Assembly (NCBI GenBank): GCA_011799875.1 | Contig: CM022299.1 | Location: 352,948,526-353,012,525 of the forward strand | Direction: 5' to 3' | DNA: 64,000 nucleotides | From: Thinopyrum elongatum | Taxonomy: Eukaryota; Streptophyta; Magnoliopsida; Poales; Poaceae | Shown here: positions 10,788 to 22,050 of the stretch, in pieces | How the letters are laid out: every line of letters starts with the position of its first letter | Numbering within the stretch: the first letter of the stretch is position 1 | The notes under the pieces: generated by a model | Told to the model about the DNA's origin: nothing | Seen by the model: the letters and a program-made list of their open reading frames with translations, nothing else | Database searches by the model: none | Translations under genes and position numbers: made by a program

Positions 10788-11170
10788 TCATGCATGCGGA
10801 GTAGGCAAAAAAATTGCTCATTTATAGCCATCTGAAGTCTCAAAGGGCGCGACCGCGCGAGGGAGGCGAAGGTCGTGGGAGGCGCGACGGTTCACGGAAT
10901 TAAGTGAAAGTTAGATGCACGCGCCGGCATGGCGTGCGAACACGCAGAAGCTATACCGGCAGGCCTACGATGTGGGTCTAGTAGATATGACATCTAGTGG
11001 GTCCCGAATAGTACTTGAGAACTCTTTGGGGGCATGCAGCAGTTTATCCACCGGGCAAGCCACCACCCTACGCCGTTCGCACGCCCTACTCGTCCCCGTC
11101 TTCTACCTTACAATAGTTTTCTCCCAGTCGTCCCGTCCTTTCACATTACACCATTTCCACTTCTCCTAAC

Positions 11171-11908
11171 ATGCCTCCAAAATCCATGGCCTCCCAAATC
11201 TCCATGATCGGCGGTGAGTACAAGGTTAGAACCATCACCGGCGATGAGTTCATCGTCATCTACACCCGTACATCCGTGACGGTGGAAGCATGCCTTGCTC
11301 GCTTCCTACACATGTTCGAAAGTTCAAAGGATGAGTGGGTCACTGGGCTAGATGTTGAGTACACCTTAGTCCTGGAAAGGGAGAAGCTTCTAAAGGAGGC
11401 AGAGATGAAGAAGCCCGCCGTGATCCAGGTTTGCATTCATAACGTGTGCTTGGTCTACCACATATGCCATGCCAACAATAGGTGCCAGGATTTTGAGTTC
11501 TTCCTCAAGGAAAAAAGAGTGAAATTCATTACTGTAGACTTTACGAACAACTGGAGAGTCCTGGGTCAGATAGGCTTCGTTGTAGGCCAGCCCTTCGATC
11601 TCCAGAAGGAAAGCCTGGTGTCCTCCTCTCAGCCTTCAATGCTGACCCTGGCAGCAGCCATGATTGATCCTTCGTACGATGAACTGAAGAAACCTCACCC
11701 CAAGTTTCATCATGCATGGGAATCGAAGACACTGGATGAAGATCACATCATGTACGCAACAACGGATGCCTACCTTTGTTTAAATATCTACAAGGGTTGG
11801 ATGAAGAAGCAGAGCCCAGTGTCCGGTTCAAGCAAAGAAGTGTCGGTGAAGAGGAAAAGGAAGAGGGACGAGGATGAAGTCGAGGACGTGGACGAGGACT
11901 CCGAGTAA
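11171..11908 (+). CDS. WRN-like DEDDy 3'-5' exonuclease domain protein
   Basis: Single-exon frame of 245 residues. The fold signatures are in order: Exo I as Asp61-x-Glu63 in GLDVEY, Exo II region at 120-135, and Exo III as Tyr195-x3-Asp199 in YATTDAY. WRN/RNase D-type nucleases hold two metal ions with four acidic residues. Here the Exo II Asp appears to be Asn127 (FTNNWRVL), so nuclease activity may be lost or altered. The C terminus carries a nuclear-localisation-like KRKRKR followed by an acidic tail (EDEVEDVDEDSE). The length matches short plant paralogues that consist of the exonuclease domain alone, not the RecQ-fused animal WRN. The ATG at 11171 is the first in frame, and a second at 11186 has a better start context (CCATGG). 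Such domain-only proteins form expanded families in Triticeae. The role is unknown. Confidence 0.75.
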   Translation: MPPKSMASQISMIGGEYKVRTITGDEFIVIYTRTSVTVEACLARFLHMFESSKDEWVTGLDVEYTLVLEREKLLKEAEMKKPAVIQVCIHNVCLVYHICHANNRCQDFEFFLKEKRVKFITVDFTNNWRVLGQIGFVVGQPFDLQKESLVSSSQPSMLTLAAAMIDPSYDELKKPHPKFHHAWESKTLDEDHIMYATTDAYLCLNIYKGWMKKQSPVSGSSKEVSVKRKRKRDEDEVEDVDEDSE

Positions 11909-12269
11909 GGTGGCAGTGTCGTTGCTCATGCTGGTTCTACTGAAGTGTCAAGCGGACTAGTTGCTTAGTTTTATTTTAGGGGTGTGTTGTGCTGAGCCCC
12001 CGGCAGAACTATGTTAGTATGTTCTTTCTGGTTGTTTGAACTCTTTAGTATGTACTAGTGTGTTTTACTATTGTTCTTCTTCTGGTTGGTACTACTACTC
12101 GTTTCTTCATGTTCCTACTGTACTTAATATGTACTAGTAGTATAATTTGGGTCTGTTGATTTGTGAAAGAAGAAGTTCGCCAGAGCAAAGGAAGAAGATG
12201 GCAGAGAAACTGCCCCAATATATATATTAGGGTGGCAGGGTGCCAATGACACCTTATGAGTGTTGGGTG

Positions 12270-12532
12270 TGGAATGCAGTTCGCCAGAAAAAATGGATCG
12301 TGCCCGGGGTTAAACGGATGGAGGGGGTGGGGCGGAGCATGGCGGTGGCAGGCGGTTAGGCCTGTGGCGGGCTGGGCGGCGGCGGCAGGCGGTTAGGCCT
12401 GTGGCGGGCTGGCGGCACGAAGGTTGAGAGAGAAGATGAACAGTGCATCATTTTCAGAGGTTGAAGAAGTCCTTCTGGCCATCCATGTTGCATACAAAGG
12501 CTCACAAGAGTCGACTGACCCAAATTGTTCCT
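12270..12532 (-). mobile_element. Possible Mutator-like/MITE fragment
   Basis: Read on the minus strand, 12532 begins TTTGGGTCAGTCGACTCTTG, nearly identical to the ends of the candidate element at 21711-22050. A GTTCGCC(A/G)G-containing GC-rich block is also shared. The second terminus of this copy was not found, so it is probably one-ended. Confidence 0.35.
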
Positions 12533-13329
12533 TCAGATTGCATGATCTACATGGCATTGAAGGTCTCAAGGGGAGATTCCACGTCCGCACCCGGTTTGCG
12601 GGCTCGGCGCGGGCGCGGCCGGCTTCCGCCGCGACAGCCACCATGCGAGCCTCCTCCGCGCGGGCAGAGACGCCAATGACATGCTAGCTCCTCCTCGCCG
12701 GCGTGCTGGAGCAAGCGCTCGTCCTCCTCCTCTTCGTAAGCTGCGGGCATAGACACGGCTCGACCTGCTCGCGTGCTTGGCAGTGCAGCGTCATCGCGAG
12801 GAGGGACTGCAGACAACGTGAGGGGTTGAGATTCTCTGCAGTACCGTACAGTGCTATAGTGTGGATGACTTGTGGGGTCAGGTCCCACATGGCATTGATA
12901 GTACTGCACCGTACAGTACTCAGCGACTGTACGCATGTGCAACGGCGGCGGCATATTGATGAGTGCGCTTATGGGAGCTTGGTTATAGGGTTGGTCAAAC
13001 TTAAAAGAACACCGTACTAGTACACATAATCCTGTGAAAGCGCGTGGATCGCGGCCGCGCCTATACACCACATTAGTTAGCACATCATCGATACGGAATC
13101 CTGTGCAAGTGCGTGCACCACGGCCGCGTGGTCGATAGAAAGGTGCGTCACGGTGTCGCGCTGGAAGGAAATTGACCGAACCTTTTTGTTTGTGTGAAAA
13201 CAATCCCTGAATATTACTCTACTTTTTTTGGCTGGAAAAGTTCCTCACACTACAACATTTCCATATATTTGTATTTAGCTTCGGTTCGTGATTATTTGGA
13301 TTTGGGCATTTTAGGTGCCCCCTACAAAA
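12533..13329. other. GC-rich intergenic DNA, no supported gene
   Basis: A minus-strand frame of 218 residues covers 12547-13203 but has no family resemblance, carries low-complexity Arg/Gly stretches and no flanking signals. I treat it as chance. A short direct repeat, ATCCTGTG(A/C)AAG(C/T)GCGTG, occurs at 13029 and 13098. Confidence 0.4.
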
Positions 13330-14387
13330 AAATTAATAGAGATTTTGTGTGTGTAACGGAGAGAGAACGCGTGTATGTGTCTACATGTGTGTTGTCGCGG
13401 AAGGGCAATGTGGAGACAGTGTGTGTGTGTGATAGTCATAGAGAGGGGAACATGCAAATGATCATGTATGAGTGAGACATAGAGATATACTGAGATGTTG
13501 TGTATACATGAGAGAACGGTTTTCTATTTGTGTTTTTTGTGTGTGCGTGTGTGTGAGAGAGAGAGAGAGGAGCATGCATAACACAACAACCATCTCTCGA
13601 CCATCCCTCACACAATCGCATGTAACACATGCATCAACGCACACATTTTGACACCCTCACCCAGCCCGTGCCGCCTCAAGGCCCCTACATCGCTCTCTAT
13701 CTCGCACACACAATCTCTTCATGAAAACCCTATTTGGCATGCATGTACCTCTCTGTCACATACACACCATGTACCACGCACACACATATTTATCTCTCGC
13801 TATGTCTCTTTGCCTAGCAAACACACTCCCCATAGTCCTATCTTTGTATCCCTAACACGATGTCTCTATATTGCTTAAACATTGACGCACACGATGTATC
13901 TGTCTCGCACCATTAGCCTCTCTCGCATGCTCACTATGCACACATATTCTCTCCATAGGTTTTATTTCTCTCAGTATTTGACACCCCCCCCCCACCCACA
14001 CACACCACTATCCATCCCCATCCAAGTTTATATAGCGACCCCTGTCGCTTGTGCTTATCTGCACCCCCACATGCTCACTATTTGGCATCGGGAAGAACAA
14101 AGACGACGACCAGACCGCACTAGAGACCGCGGGGCCATTTGGAAGCATGATGACATGGCGACGGCTGAGTGACTCCCCCCCCCCTCTCTCTCTTCCATCC
14201 CTCCCGCACAAAATTATCATCCCTCAACCACAAGATTCCCCTCTATTCCATGTCTTTTTGAGCTCTCTCATCAAACCTCTTGTCTCTTCTCCTTCCACAT
14301 GACAAATCTCGATGCACACGCATCTCACTCCCTATATATTACATGTCTCGATCTTGCTCACAGACCTAATTTCTTCCTCTCCATACA

Positions 14388-14441
<54 letters not shown>

Positions 14442-14590
14442 CCACATATATACAATCTTTCCCGTCCTATGTCTCTTTCTTCCACTGGGTGTATATCCTG
14501 TGTGTTGAGCGCACACATCTCTCTCCCGCCATTGTTCCATGTCCACAAACTCTCTACATGTCATTCACACATTGGGATGTGTTGTGAAAA
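13330..14590. repeat. GT/GA then CA/CT low-complexity block with strand switch
   Basis: From 13340 to about 13570 the plus strand is purine/GT-rich (GTGTGTGTGAGAGAGAG). From about 13590 to 14585 it switches to the complementary character (CACACA, CTCTCT), including C-runs at 13984 and 14176 and a (CT)n run. All long frames across it are repetitive artefacts. Confidence 0.8.
14391..14439 (+). repeat. (CT)n microsatellite
   Basis: Uninterrupted CT dinucleotides over about 49 bp, within the low-complexity block. Confidence 0.95.
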
Positions 14591-14864
14591 TTGCTTTAGA
14601 CCGGATCATGTAGAGTTATGGTTGGTTTTGTTGCATCCAACAAATTAATAACTATGAAATGCATTTAGATTTTCATTTGAGTTGGATTATGTGAGTTTGA
14701 GCATATTGTGAAGAACTATAGACCTGGTATTCATCTTGGAATTCAACAACGATTCTAAATATTGAATTGTACAAACCATTACATTCGAAGTCAATAGCTT
14801 AATATATTTATTTCACAATTACAACAAATAATTAATGGCACGACAAACTAAGAAAATAGATGTG

Positions 14865-15125
14865 TACTCCCTCCGTTTTTATTTAAGTCCGCGTATTAGC
14901 ATTGGTCAAAGGAAAGTTTTGTAAACTCTGACAAAGTTTATAAACAAAAATATTAACATATACAACAACAAATCAACACCATTAGATTCATTATTGAATG
15001 TACTTTCACATCATACAGATTTGTTATGGTAAATGTTTATATTTTTCCTATAAACTTGGTCAAACTTTAGGAAGTATGACTTCAGTCAAACATAATATGC
15101 AGAGTAAATAAAATTGGAGCGAGTA
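14865..15125. mobile_element. Stowaway-type MITE (Thalos-like)
   Basis: Begins TACTCCCTCCGTTTTTATTT at 14865 and ends with the inverted partner ...TTGGAGCGAGTA at 15125. TTGGTCAAA near the left and TTGGTCAAACTTTAGGAAG near the right form the inner inverted arms. TA target dinucleotides are compatible. Length is about 261 bp. Confidence 0.8.
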
Positions 15126-15195
15126 CTAGTAGTACTCCTAGCTGCTCAGCCCAATCACGCAACACTCTAGACGGGGAGTAGGGAGTACTAGTACA

Positions 15196-15725
15196 GTAGT
15201 GTTACAAATTTTCAGGTCGGCGGCAAAATCTCCCGCTTCCATCGAGATCTCCCGCGACTCAGATTTGACCAATGCAAAGTTACCATCATACCCTTGGTCG
15301 AACAGGCCGACGAAAGCTGGTTGGTCGGGGGCTGTTTTGGTAACTTCACGTCCACCCCACCCATCCAACCCCACCCGGCACCCAGAGTACTCCTCATTAC
15401 TCCCCATTTTCTATCCCCACCGCAAAATAGACTTCTCCACGGCACCGCAGCACCTTCCCTTCGTGCCCCTCCCCTTATTCATCGGCGCACTCATCCACCT
15501 CAGCGCATTTGCCTCATCGACGATGTTGTACGCCGCACTGGAGCCAGTCCGCCATCGCCGTCGTACACGGAGCCGCTTCCCCGGCGCCGTCTTCCACGGT
15601 CTCGGATCTGCTTCCCAGAAGCCGACGCCAAGCACTGCAGCACCACCGTCGTCGACAATGAACTGACTCACGTTGCCGACCATGATGCACAGACGCCGTC
15701 GCAACCTTTGTACTCCTCCTTGATT
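15196..15725 (+). promoter_or_regulatory. Probable promoter and 5' UTR exon of the 15995-17418 gene
   Basis: GC-rich, CCACC- and CGCCG-rich DNA after an AT-rich flank, ending at a possible donor (TTGATTG/GTAATGTG at 15726). The same style of GC-rich leader precedes the related locus at about 21060-21430. The open frames across it are unconvincing as protein, so UTR is more likely than coding. Confidence 0.4.
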
Positions 15726-15994
15726 GGTAATGTGTATATTGATTCTCTAAGCAGTACATGTGCAGTTCCGATTATGTTCATACCTACCCTTCAAATTTCC
15801 TAGTTGCTATTGTTCCGGTAAAAGTAATTGGTTATAGCTTGCATTGTCGAACAGAATATCATCTTGTAATTGTGCGTCGCTCCTGTATTGCGTTGTGCTT
15901 GGGTAGGCTCTTCATCTGTAACCAGTAGTGTCGCAAATGATGGAAAGTTTTTTAGAATAGCAGGGAGGTGACCCCCCTGTTCTATTCACTCAAA

Positions 15995-17418
15995 ATGAAA
16001 CCACAACGTAGTTCTAGCAAAGTTGAAGAGCCACATAGTAGGATATTAAAAATCACTCGTGCTAACATGGCAGATGAGTGCTTTAATGTTGCCCACAAGA
16101 TGCGTGAGTATTACTATATTTTTCTTGCCATGTCGAGATTTTAAAACTATGAATGCGAACATGCAGAGGAGCAATGAAGACCAAATACGGGATGTTGGGG
16201 ACATCTTCAAGGAACGTCACAAGTTAAAGAGGAGCTGCACCGAATCTGTAAAACGAGCTTTGGTAAGTAACAACCTTTCAATTACTTTGACATTGAGAAC
16301 CTGACTAGCAGTGGTGGATGTTTTGTGTGTCCCTGATGGTCTCGTCAATGAAATCGGAGGGAGCCCCCTCTTTTGACCATTTTTTTTTACTTTGACATGG
16401 TATGTGTGTGGCAGCAGTAGTGAACACAGGACCAGACCAGGCCCTGGGCAAGCCCTGAGCCGAAAGCAGCGTCAAACCACGTTGTCTGCTTGGCTAGGGT
16501 TCTTTCCATGCAATCCAGCAGTGTGGCAGACTATTAAGCAATAATAGGCGAGACAAACAATTTCCTGTACACTTGATTAGGCTCTCAATCATTTGTAGGA
16601 TCTCAATTTACTTAGTGGACCAACCATGCTATAGGATGAATCTTTTGCAATTTAGTGTTGAAGCTAGTCAGTTAAATGCGCCTACAGACGCCCTGGAGAT
16701 CATCTGGTTGCCGGTTGTTTTGCTGAAGCAACCCTTGGCTTAGTGCACCCCTCTGCTGGTTTTTCTATTTCTCTTAGCCTTGTGTTCTTCGATGTATATG
16801 TCATAGTTTCTATAAGCTGGCTCTGTTTGATATGTAATAAGCACAGTCATAATCGTCCTAACGCTTTCCTTTTTAGCTTGATGTAGGAAGTGGGTGTTCT
16901 CACCTTACAGTCTGCTTTTATATTACTCCTTTTGAATTCACTTCTCCTAGTCCTGTTTATCGGGCTTCTACTTAATGGATCTGGGGAGCTCTGACTATTG
17001 ATCTAAAAAAGAAGTAACTTCTTCATGTCAGGAAGCAGTTCCTGCGAGGAGGGAAGTATGGTCAACCTCGAGATCATGTTTCCAAAATGAGGCTGGATTA
17101 CACACAAGGTGCCATTTGCCTAATCATGCTGGATTAGACACAAGGTGCAAATTCCCAGATGATGCTGGATTACTCACAAGCCAGGTGGAGTCGTCAAGTG
17201 TTCGTGTCCTCGTTGCTCTAGTAAAGGCTGAAACAAAGCGTGCAGCAGCCCTTGAGAATGTAGCTGAGTTCCTGAAGAAGCGAAAAGAGCAATCAGATGC
17301 TCTCTTCACCCAAGCCAAAGAAGAGATGGAAGAAGCCAGAAAGAAGCTAGCAGAGGCAGAGCAGGCTAGGCGTCTCCTGCTATCTAAAGTTGTTCTAAAT
17401 ACAAATTTTCATTCATAA
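15995..17418 (+). CDS. Two-exon Lys/Glu-rich coiled-coil protein, possibly frame-shifted
   Basis: The reading starts at ATG 15995 (MKPQRSSSKVEEPHSR) and runs well until about 16135. There the frame changes, through either a 1-bp indel near 16137 or an implausibly short 34-nt intron (16104-16137). It continues FKTMNANMQRSNEDQ to a clean donor at 16263 (GTAAGT). The second exon, 17032-17418, follows a CAG acceptor in the same phase and ends with TAA. Its DNA contains three copies of a roughly 42-bp repeat around GCTGGATTA (17090-17180). Its C-terminal 75 residues form an evident coiled coil (AEEFLKKRKE-like, EEMEEARKKLAEAEQARR). I do not recognise the family. A coiled-coil tail and local architecture similar to the locus at 23716-26216 suggest they belong to the same class of Triticeae-expanded, transposase-associated genes. 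Confidence 0.45.
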
Positions 17419-18663
17419 TAGGTAGGTTCAAATGTTTATCCAGTCAGCATGCCTATTGTGATGTTCGTGCATCTACTGAGATGTATGTAAGTCTGTGATG
17501 CCTAGATGTGGCACAAAATATATATTTTCCGGGTCATGTAATAACAGCCATTACTTTCCAAACAATAACAGATGAACCATTGGACATGGTATAGTTCACA
17601 CGCAAGCCCAACATTCCAAGTTCAACTTCCACATCAAACTCATGTTCATAGATATCTGCACATTCATAGATAATGTCCACAACCATGATTCACTTCAAAC
17701 TCAAAAAAAATGTCAGGAGAGTTACAAAATAAAGAAAATCTCTAGTTCCTACTACCAGTGCGAGCACAACAAGTCAAGACCATACGTAATTAATTATTTT
17801 TTGGACATTTTTTGACTAAATGCGAATAACTTCTGGAAGCAGGTATAATTTCTAATGCCAGCCACGGCTGGGGTCCACGATGTTTTGAGCCAAACCGGGC
17901 AACACATCGGGTGTCTATGCCGGCGACTCGGTGGTCGTCGCATTCGTGGGTTCTAAGCGGCGGCGGCTCCCGTGGTCTACTATTCCTCGATGTCGGCGGT
18001 GGCTGCGGACATGTTGGCCACCTCTGCTAGCATGCCGCGGTTCCACCAACGTTTGCGTTGGATGGCGCGGCCAACCACGGTGCACTGAACGCCATGGTCC
18101 CTCGTGTGCCGGCGTGCAGCAACTGGCCACTTCTCTGCGAGCAGGCTTGGAGCATCGAGTTGATGCACCAGGGGCCAGCTTGGAGCGGTGGCTTGCTCCT
18201 CCGCTTGCCCGCCTGCAGCCTCGCCCATGGTACTGACGGCCTGGGGCCGGGAGGGAGGTGGGGCAGCGAGTTGCCTGGTTCGTCGGGGCACCCAGCCGGC
18301 TTTTATGCCGGATAACTCGTCTTCCTGCTCACTGGATGCTATGGAGAGTGTGGAGAAAATGGTGCAAGAAGGATATGGGGAGCGGTGGTGTGGTGCAGTT
18401 CTTGCCAGGCATCTGGCCTCGTTTAAATAGCGGACGGACGAGAGGAGCCAACCGGCGTTGTGTTCTAAAATGTCGGCCGGTTCGCGGAAGGACGTGTTGC
18501 CGGCACACGCGCGGATTCAATGGAGGCAGGCGGGGCAGTCTGAAGCCGGTTGCATGCGGCGAGGAGGCGTGTTCAGCCTGGCGTGCAGCAAGTGGGGCCC
18601 TCTTGGCCGACGCGCCGGTTCAATGCCTGCGCTATGAGAGGTCGCTACCGTGTCAGAGCAATC
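17419..18663. other. Intergenic, no supported gene
   Basis: 17419-17870 is AT-rich. 17870-18660 is GC-rich and full of overlapping frames on both strands, with none preferred and no recognisable domain. It may be decayed coding or repeat DNA. Confidence 0.4.
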
Positions 18664-18792
18664 ACTCCCTCTGGTCCTTTTTTTGTTTGGGTATAACAAA
18701 ATCTCATTTCCATTCACATTTTACAAGTAAAATTCATGGACAAACTTTGACCCAAAATACGATGGGGACTAGTAAACCAGGACGGAGGTAGT
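18664..18792. mobile_element. Short Stowaway-type MITE
   Basis: Starts ACTCCCTCTGGTCCTTTTTT and ends AAACCAGGACGGAGGTAGT, inverted partners. About 129 bp with an AT-rich core (TTTGACCCAAAATACG). Confidence 0.65.
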
Positions 18793-19379
18793 AGTTATGA
18801 ATTCCATTTTCGCTCCATACCAATCGTTCTAAAAACTAGTATAACGCGCCATTGAAAATTGGAACTCTTACCCCGCTAAAAAAATGATATTTTAAACGTG
18901 GCAACTCGATCAGTGGCGACTGGTGAGCCACCGCCTCCAGGTCGTTCACCTGTGGTCCCGACCATCAACTCCTACGGATCAAATTCACGCGAGCTGACTA
19001 TTCCTATAAAGGTGCGCTCCACCATGTACCCGGTACCAGCGCATGCAGCAATCGTGCACCTAGGGTTTATTTGTTTATGGTGCCTTTACGTAACTCTCAT
19101 GTGTGCAAGACAGCGAGAGACCGACTGCGTGCGTGCGCCTCTTCTCTTCATATATGCACTCCACCGTTTGACTGGTGTCCAAAAAACTATACAGTAATAA
19201 CTAGCAATGTGCCAATGCGTTGCCACACGTTCAAAGTAGATTAATACATATTCACCGATTTGATAGAAAAGAGTCTAGTTTTGAAATACGTATATCACTA
19301 AAAATATGGTATGTTTCACTCAAAATATATTCCTTTGGCAGTTTTGATGAGATAAGGAAGGAATGTGGTTGATTTCAAG
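18793..19379. other. Intergenic, no gene seen
   Basis: A short stretch of mixed composition. CTAGCAATGTGCCAATGCGTTG at 19201-19222 weakly resembles the inverted end found at 6345 and 8211, without a partner. Confidence 0.3.
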
Positions 19380-20235
19380 ATTCGAGAAGTGGTATATTGT
19401 TGCAAAAAGCCCATGTGTGTGTGTGGTGTGTGTGAGAGAGAGAGGGAGAGAGGAGGAGGACGGAGGGCGTGTGTGACAAAGACACAAAGAGTGTGTGTGC
19501 GAGAGGTATCACCATAAAATGAGGCGATAGTGTGTGTGCACGATCGAGAGGGCGTGTCTCAAGAAGGGACGAAAAATCTACATAGATACAAGGAGCGCGA
19601 GAGAGACATGTATGAGATAGTGGAAGCAAGAGTGTGCGGATGTATAAACCAATCTGGAGGCTGGTCGATCAATGTTTGTGAGAGAAATATGAGTCGGGGG
19701 TGCGAAAGCGAGAGTTTTGTGTGTGTGTGTGAGAGACGGTAGTTGGGAGGGGGGTGGAACCAGGAGTTGTGTGTGTGAGAGAGAGAGAGAAAGGGGGGGA
19801 GAGTTTGTCTGATCGGTAAACAAATGAATAATGTCAGTTTTATAACTGAGATGAAGATGGAAAGGAGACCCCAACAAATGTTGTGTGTGCGGGAGAGAGT
19901 AATTTTAGTGGTAGGATTCATATCTAGAAAGATATAGGGTGCGTGAGAGAACCCTAGAGAGAAAGACAAAGTGAAAGACGAGTGAGAGTGTGTGTGTGTG
20001 GCGGTGAAAAAGAAAGCTTAGGTACCTAGTGATACCAGAGAATGATAGAGACGTGAGAGATAATGAAAACCGTGTAATGTATAATGATAGGGAGAGTGTG
20101 ACACTTCTCAAGGGAGACGGCGAGAGACCATGTTTGCAAAAATAGGAGAAACATGAAGTGAGCGTGTGGGTGAGCTGGAGAAAAGAGAGTGATAGCTACA
20201 TGAAGGAGCACGCGAGAGAGATGGGCGTGAAAGGA
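19380..20235 (-). repeat. Purine/GT-rich low-complexity block
   Basis: Plus strand dominated by GTGTGTG, GAGAGAG and GGGAGAG tracts, the complementary character to 13600-14585. Frames on the minus strand rich in Ser, Leu, His and Thr are artefacts of CT/CA repeats. Confidence 0.8.
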
Positions 20236-20818
20236 GATTCAAATATTTAGTTGCGTGTATAGAAAATGTCAACATAAAAGGGATTCAAATATTTGAATTC
20301 GAGATAATGATACATGTAATTCATACTCGAACCAAAATTGATCTATCAAACATGCATACTCATATGAATTCGCGCGCATCTATGTTATTTAATATCTAGA
20401 TATTACTGATCCATACATTTGAGTAGAACATAATTTGGTTTAAAAAATTGAATTCAACCTTATGATTTTGAGATCATTGTATTTGTAAATCATATTAAAT
20501 ATATAAAGGAGCAGAATTCTTTGTTGTGCTTTTGAAAGTATATATAAAAAATGATGTATATAGAATTTTATTTGAATCGAAAATGGATCCTCCCCGAAAA
20601 AAAAGAATACAAAATCGATTGGAATTGAGTTGGCACGGTAAACCTGCAAGCTTTTTCTCAAAAATTTGAACGAAGCGGCGAAACTCGCAGTAACCGCCCG
20701 AAACCAAAATATGGGAGATGGAAATTACTGCCTGTCCCTGACATGCAACACATGTCGGCTCGATTTCAATAGGTCTTGATAGGGGCAGGTTTGTAATTTC
20801 ACTCAAACATGACATAAC
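20236..20818. other. AT-rich intergenic DNA
   Basis: Contains a direct pair GGAGATTCAAATATTTAG (20233) and GGGATTCAAATATTTGAAT (20280), the latter with a short palindrome. No gene. Confidence 0.35.
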
Positions 20819-20938
20819 CGCCTCTCACCCGGATTCATACACGGTGGGCGCCAAAACACAGTGTCTCCTCGGCCGAAATCGCCTCTCACCCGGATTCATA
20901 CACGGTGGGCGCCAAAACAAACTCTCCTCGGCCGAAAT
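20819..20938 (+). repeat. 61-bp tandem duplication in a possible promoter
   Basis: CGCCTCTCACCCGGATTCAT starts at 20819 and again at 20880, and the copies are almost identical through CTCCTCGGCCGAAATC. A diverged third version (GTGGGCGCTAAAACACCCTC) lies at about 21121. It lies upstream of the GC-rich leader of the 23716-26216 locus. Confidence 0.85.
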
Positions 20939-21710
20939 CTCCGTCGGCAAATATTCGGTGTATGCGAGATTACCGTCCTATCCCCAGCAGCCCAATATTC
21001 CTGTGATGTCTGAAATTTTAAACCGGGGATAAGTTGGTAACCTTCCCCTCATTTGAGACAAGCGCATCCCAAAGACATGGTTCCCCCTACCTCTCTCCCT
21101 CCATATCCACATTCGTACTCTGTGGGCGCTAAAACACCCTCTCCACCCTAGCCTCCTCCGTCCGCCACCCCATCCACCACCGTCCTCCTCCACCATGTCG
21201 GAGCTGATACCCCAACGCCATCGTCCAATACAAGAGATCAACCTCTCTCATCCACGGCTTCGGACCAGGATCCTTGCATCCCGTCCTCTCGCTTCATCCC
21301 CGCCATCGTCCACCATGCTGTCTCGTCCACCGCGCTGGGATATTTCCCCCGCCGCCACCGTCTACCCTCCTAGATCTGCTTCCACGCCACCAACAGCCAT
21401 CGCTACCGCAGCACTGTCAAATTCTCAGTAGATGCATACACTGCGCCGCACCAGAGGCAGTACTCTTTCGTATCTGCTCAACTTATTTATCGCAGCAAGA
21501 AAATAGATCACCACTGCTTTACTATGATTTCGTGTCCATCACTTAGGACCTTACTTGTTAGTTGAAAGCAAACATTGGTTGCGAAGTTGCCTTTGTTCGG
21601 TTTGCACCTTCAGATCCGCCATGGCACGCTCAACACTATACTCGCAATGCTTATGGTTTTCCCCTTTTATATTCCACACTAGTGAAATGACAGTAGACTA
21701 AATTTCAAAA

Positions 21711-22050
21711 TTGGGTCAGTCGATTTTTGAGAGCTTGCCAGAGTTCGCCGGAGGGAATGAAGGGGCTCGGGTGGGGACGGTGGTTGTTGGGGGCGGTGGG
21801 CTGGCGGTGGTGGGGCCTCGCCGAAGGAAAAAAACTCGACGCGGGTGGGGGCGGGGGTGGGGGTGGGGTGGCGGAGGAACACAGGTGGTGGGGGCGGTTC
21901 AGGGGAGGGCGGGGGGGTCGAGGCCAGTGGTTCGGCCGGCGGCCCGTGCGGTGTTCTGTAGGGGAAGAATCAGAGATGAGGAAGAAGAAGGGTTAGGAGA
22001 TGTAGGATCTTCATCCAACCGCCTGAAATGGTCGACTGACCCAAATGATG
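21711..22050. mobile_element. Candidate Mutator-like MITE
   Basis: The left end AATTGGGTCAGTCGATTTTT (21707-21726) and right end GGTCGACTGACCCAAATGAT are inverted partners sharing TTGGGTCAGTCGA. The interior is extremely G-rich on the plus strand (GGTGGGGGCGGGGGTGGGGG around 21840). A related terminus occurs at 12532. No transposase. Confidence 0.5.

Noticed and set aside
12547..13203. 218-residue minus-strand frame
   Set aside because: No family resemblance, mixed composition and overlap with a MITE-like end. Length alone is not enough in GC-rich DNA.
14358..14564. Arg-Glu repeat protein
   Set aside because: Direct translation of the (CT)n microsatellite.
13194..14587. Multiple His/Ser/Thr-rich frames
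   Set aside because: Low-complexity translation of CA/CT repeats.
15294..15803. 169-residue plus-strand frame
   Set aside because: Overlaps another equally long frame, is Pro/His/Ser-rich without motifs, and lies in a probable 5' UTR.
17915..18791. Overlapping frames on both strands up to 177 residues
   Set aside because: No frame is favoured and none shows a domain. GC-rich DNA gives such frames by chance.
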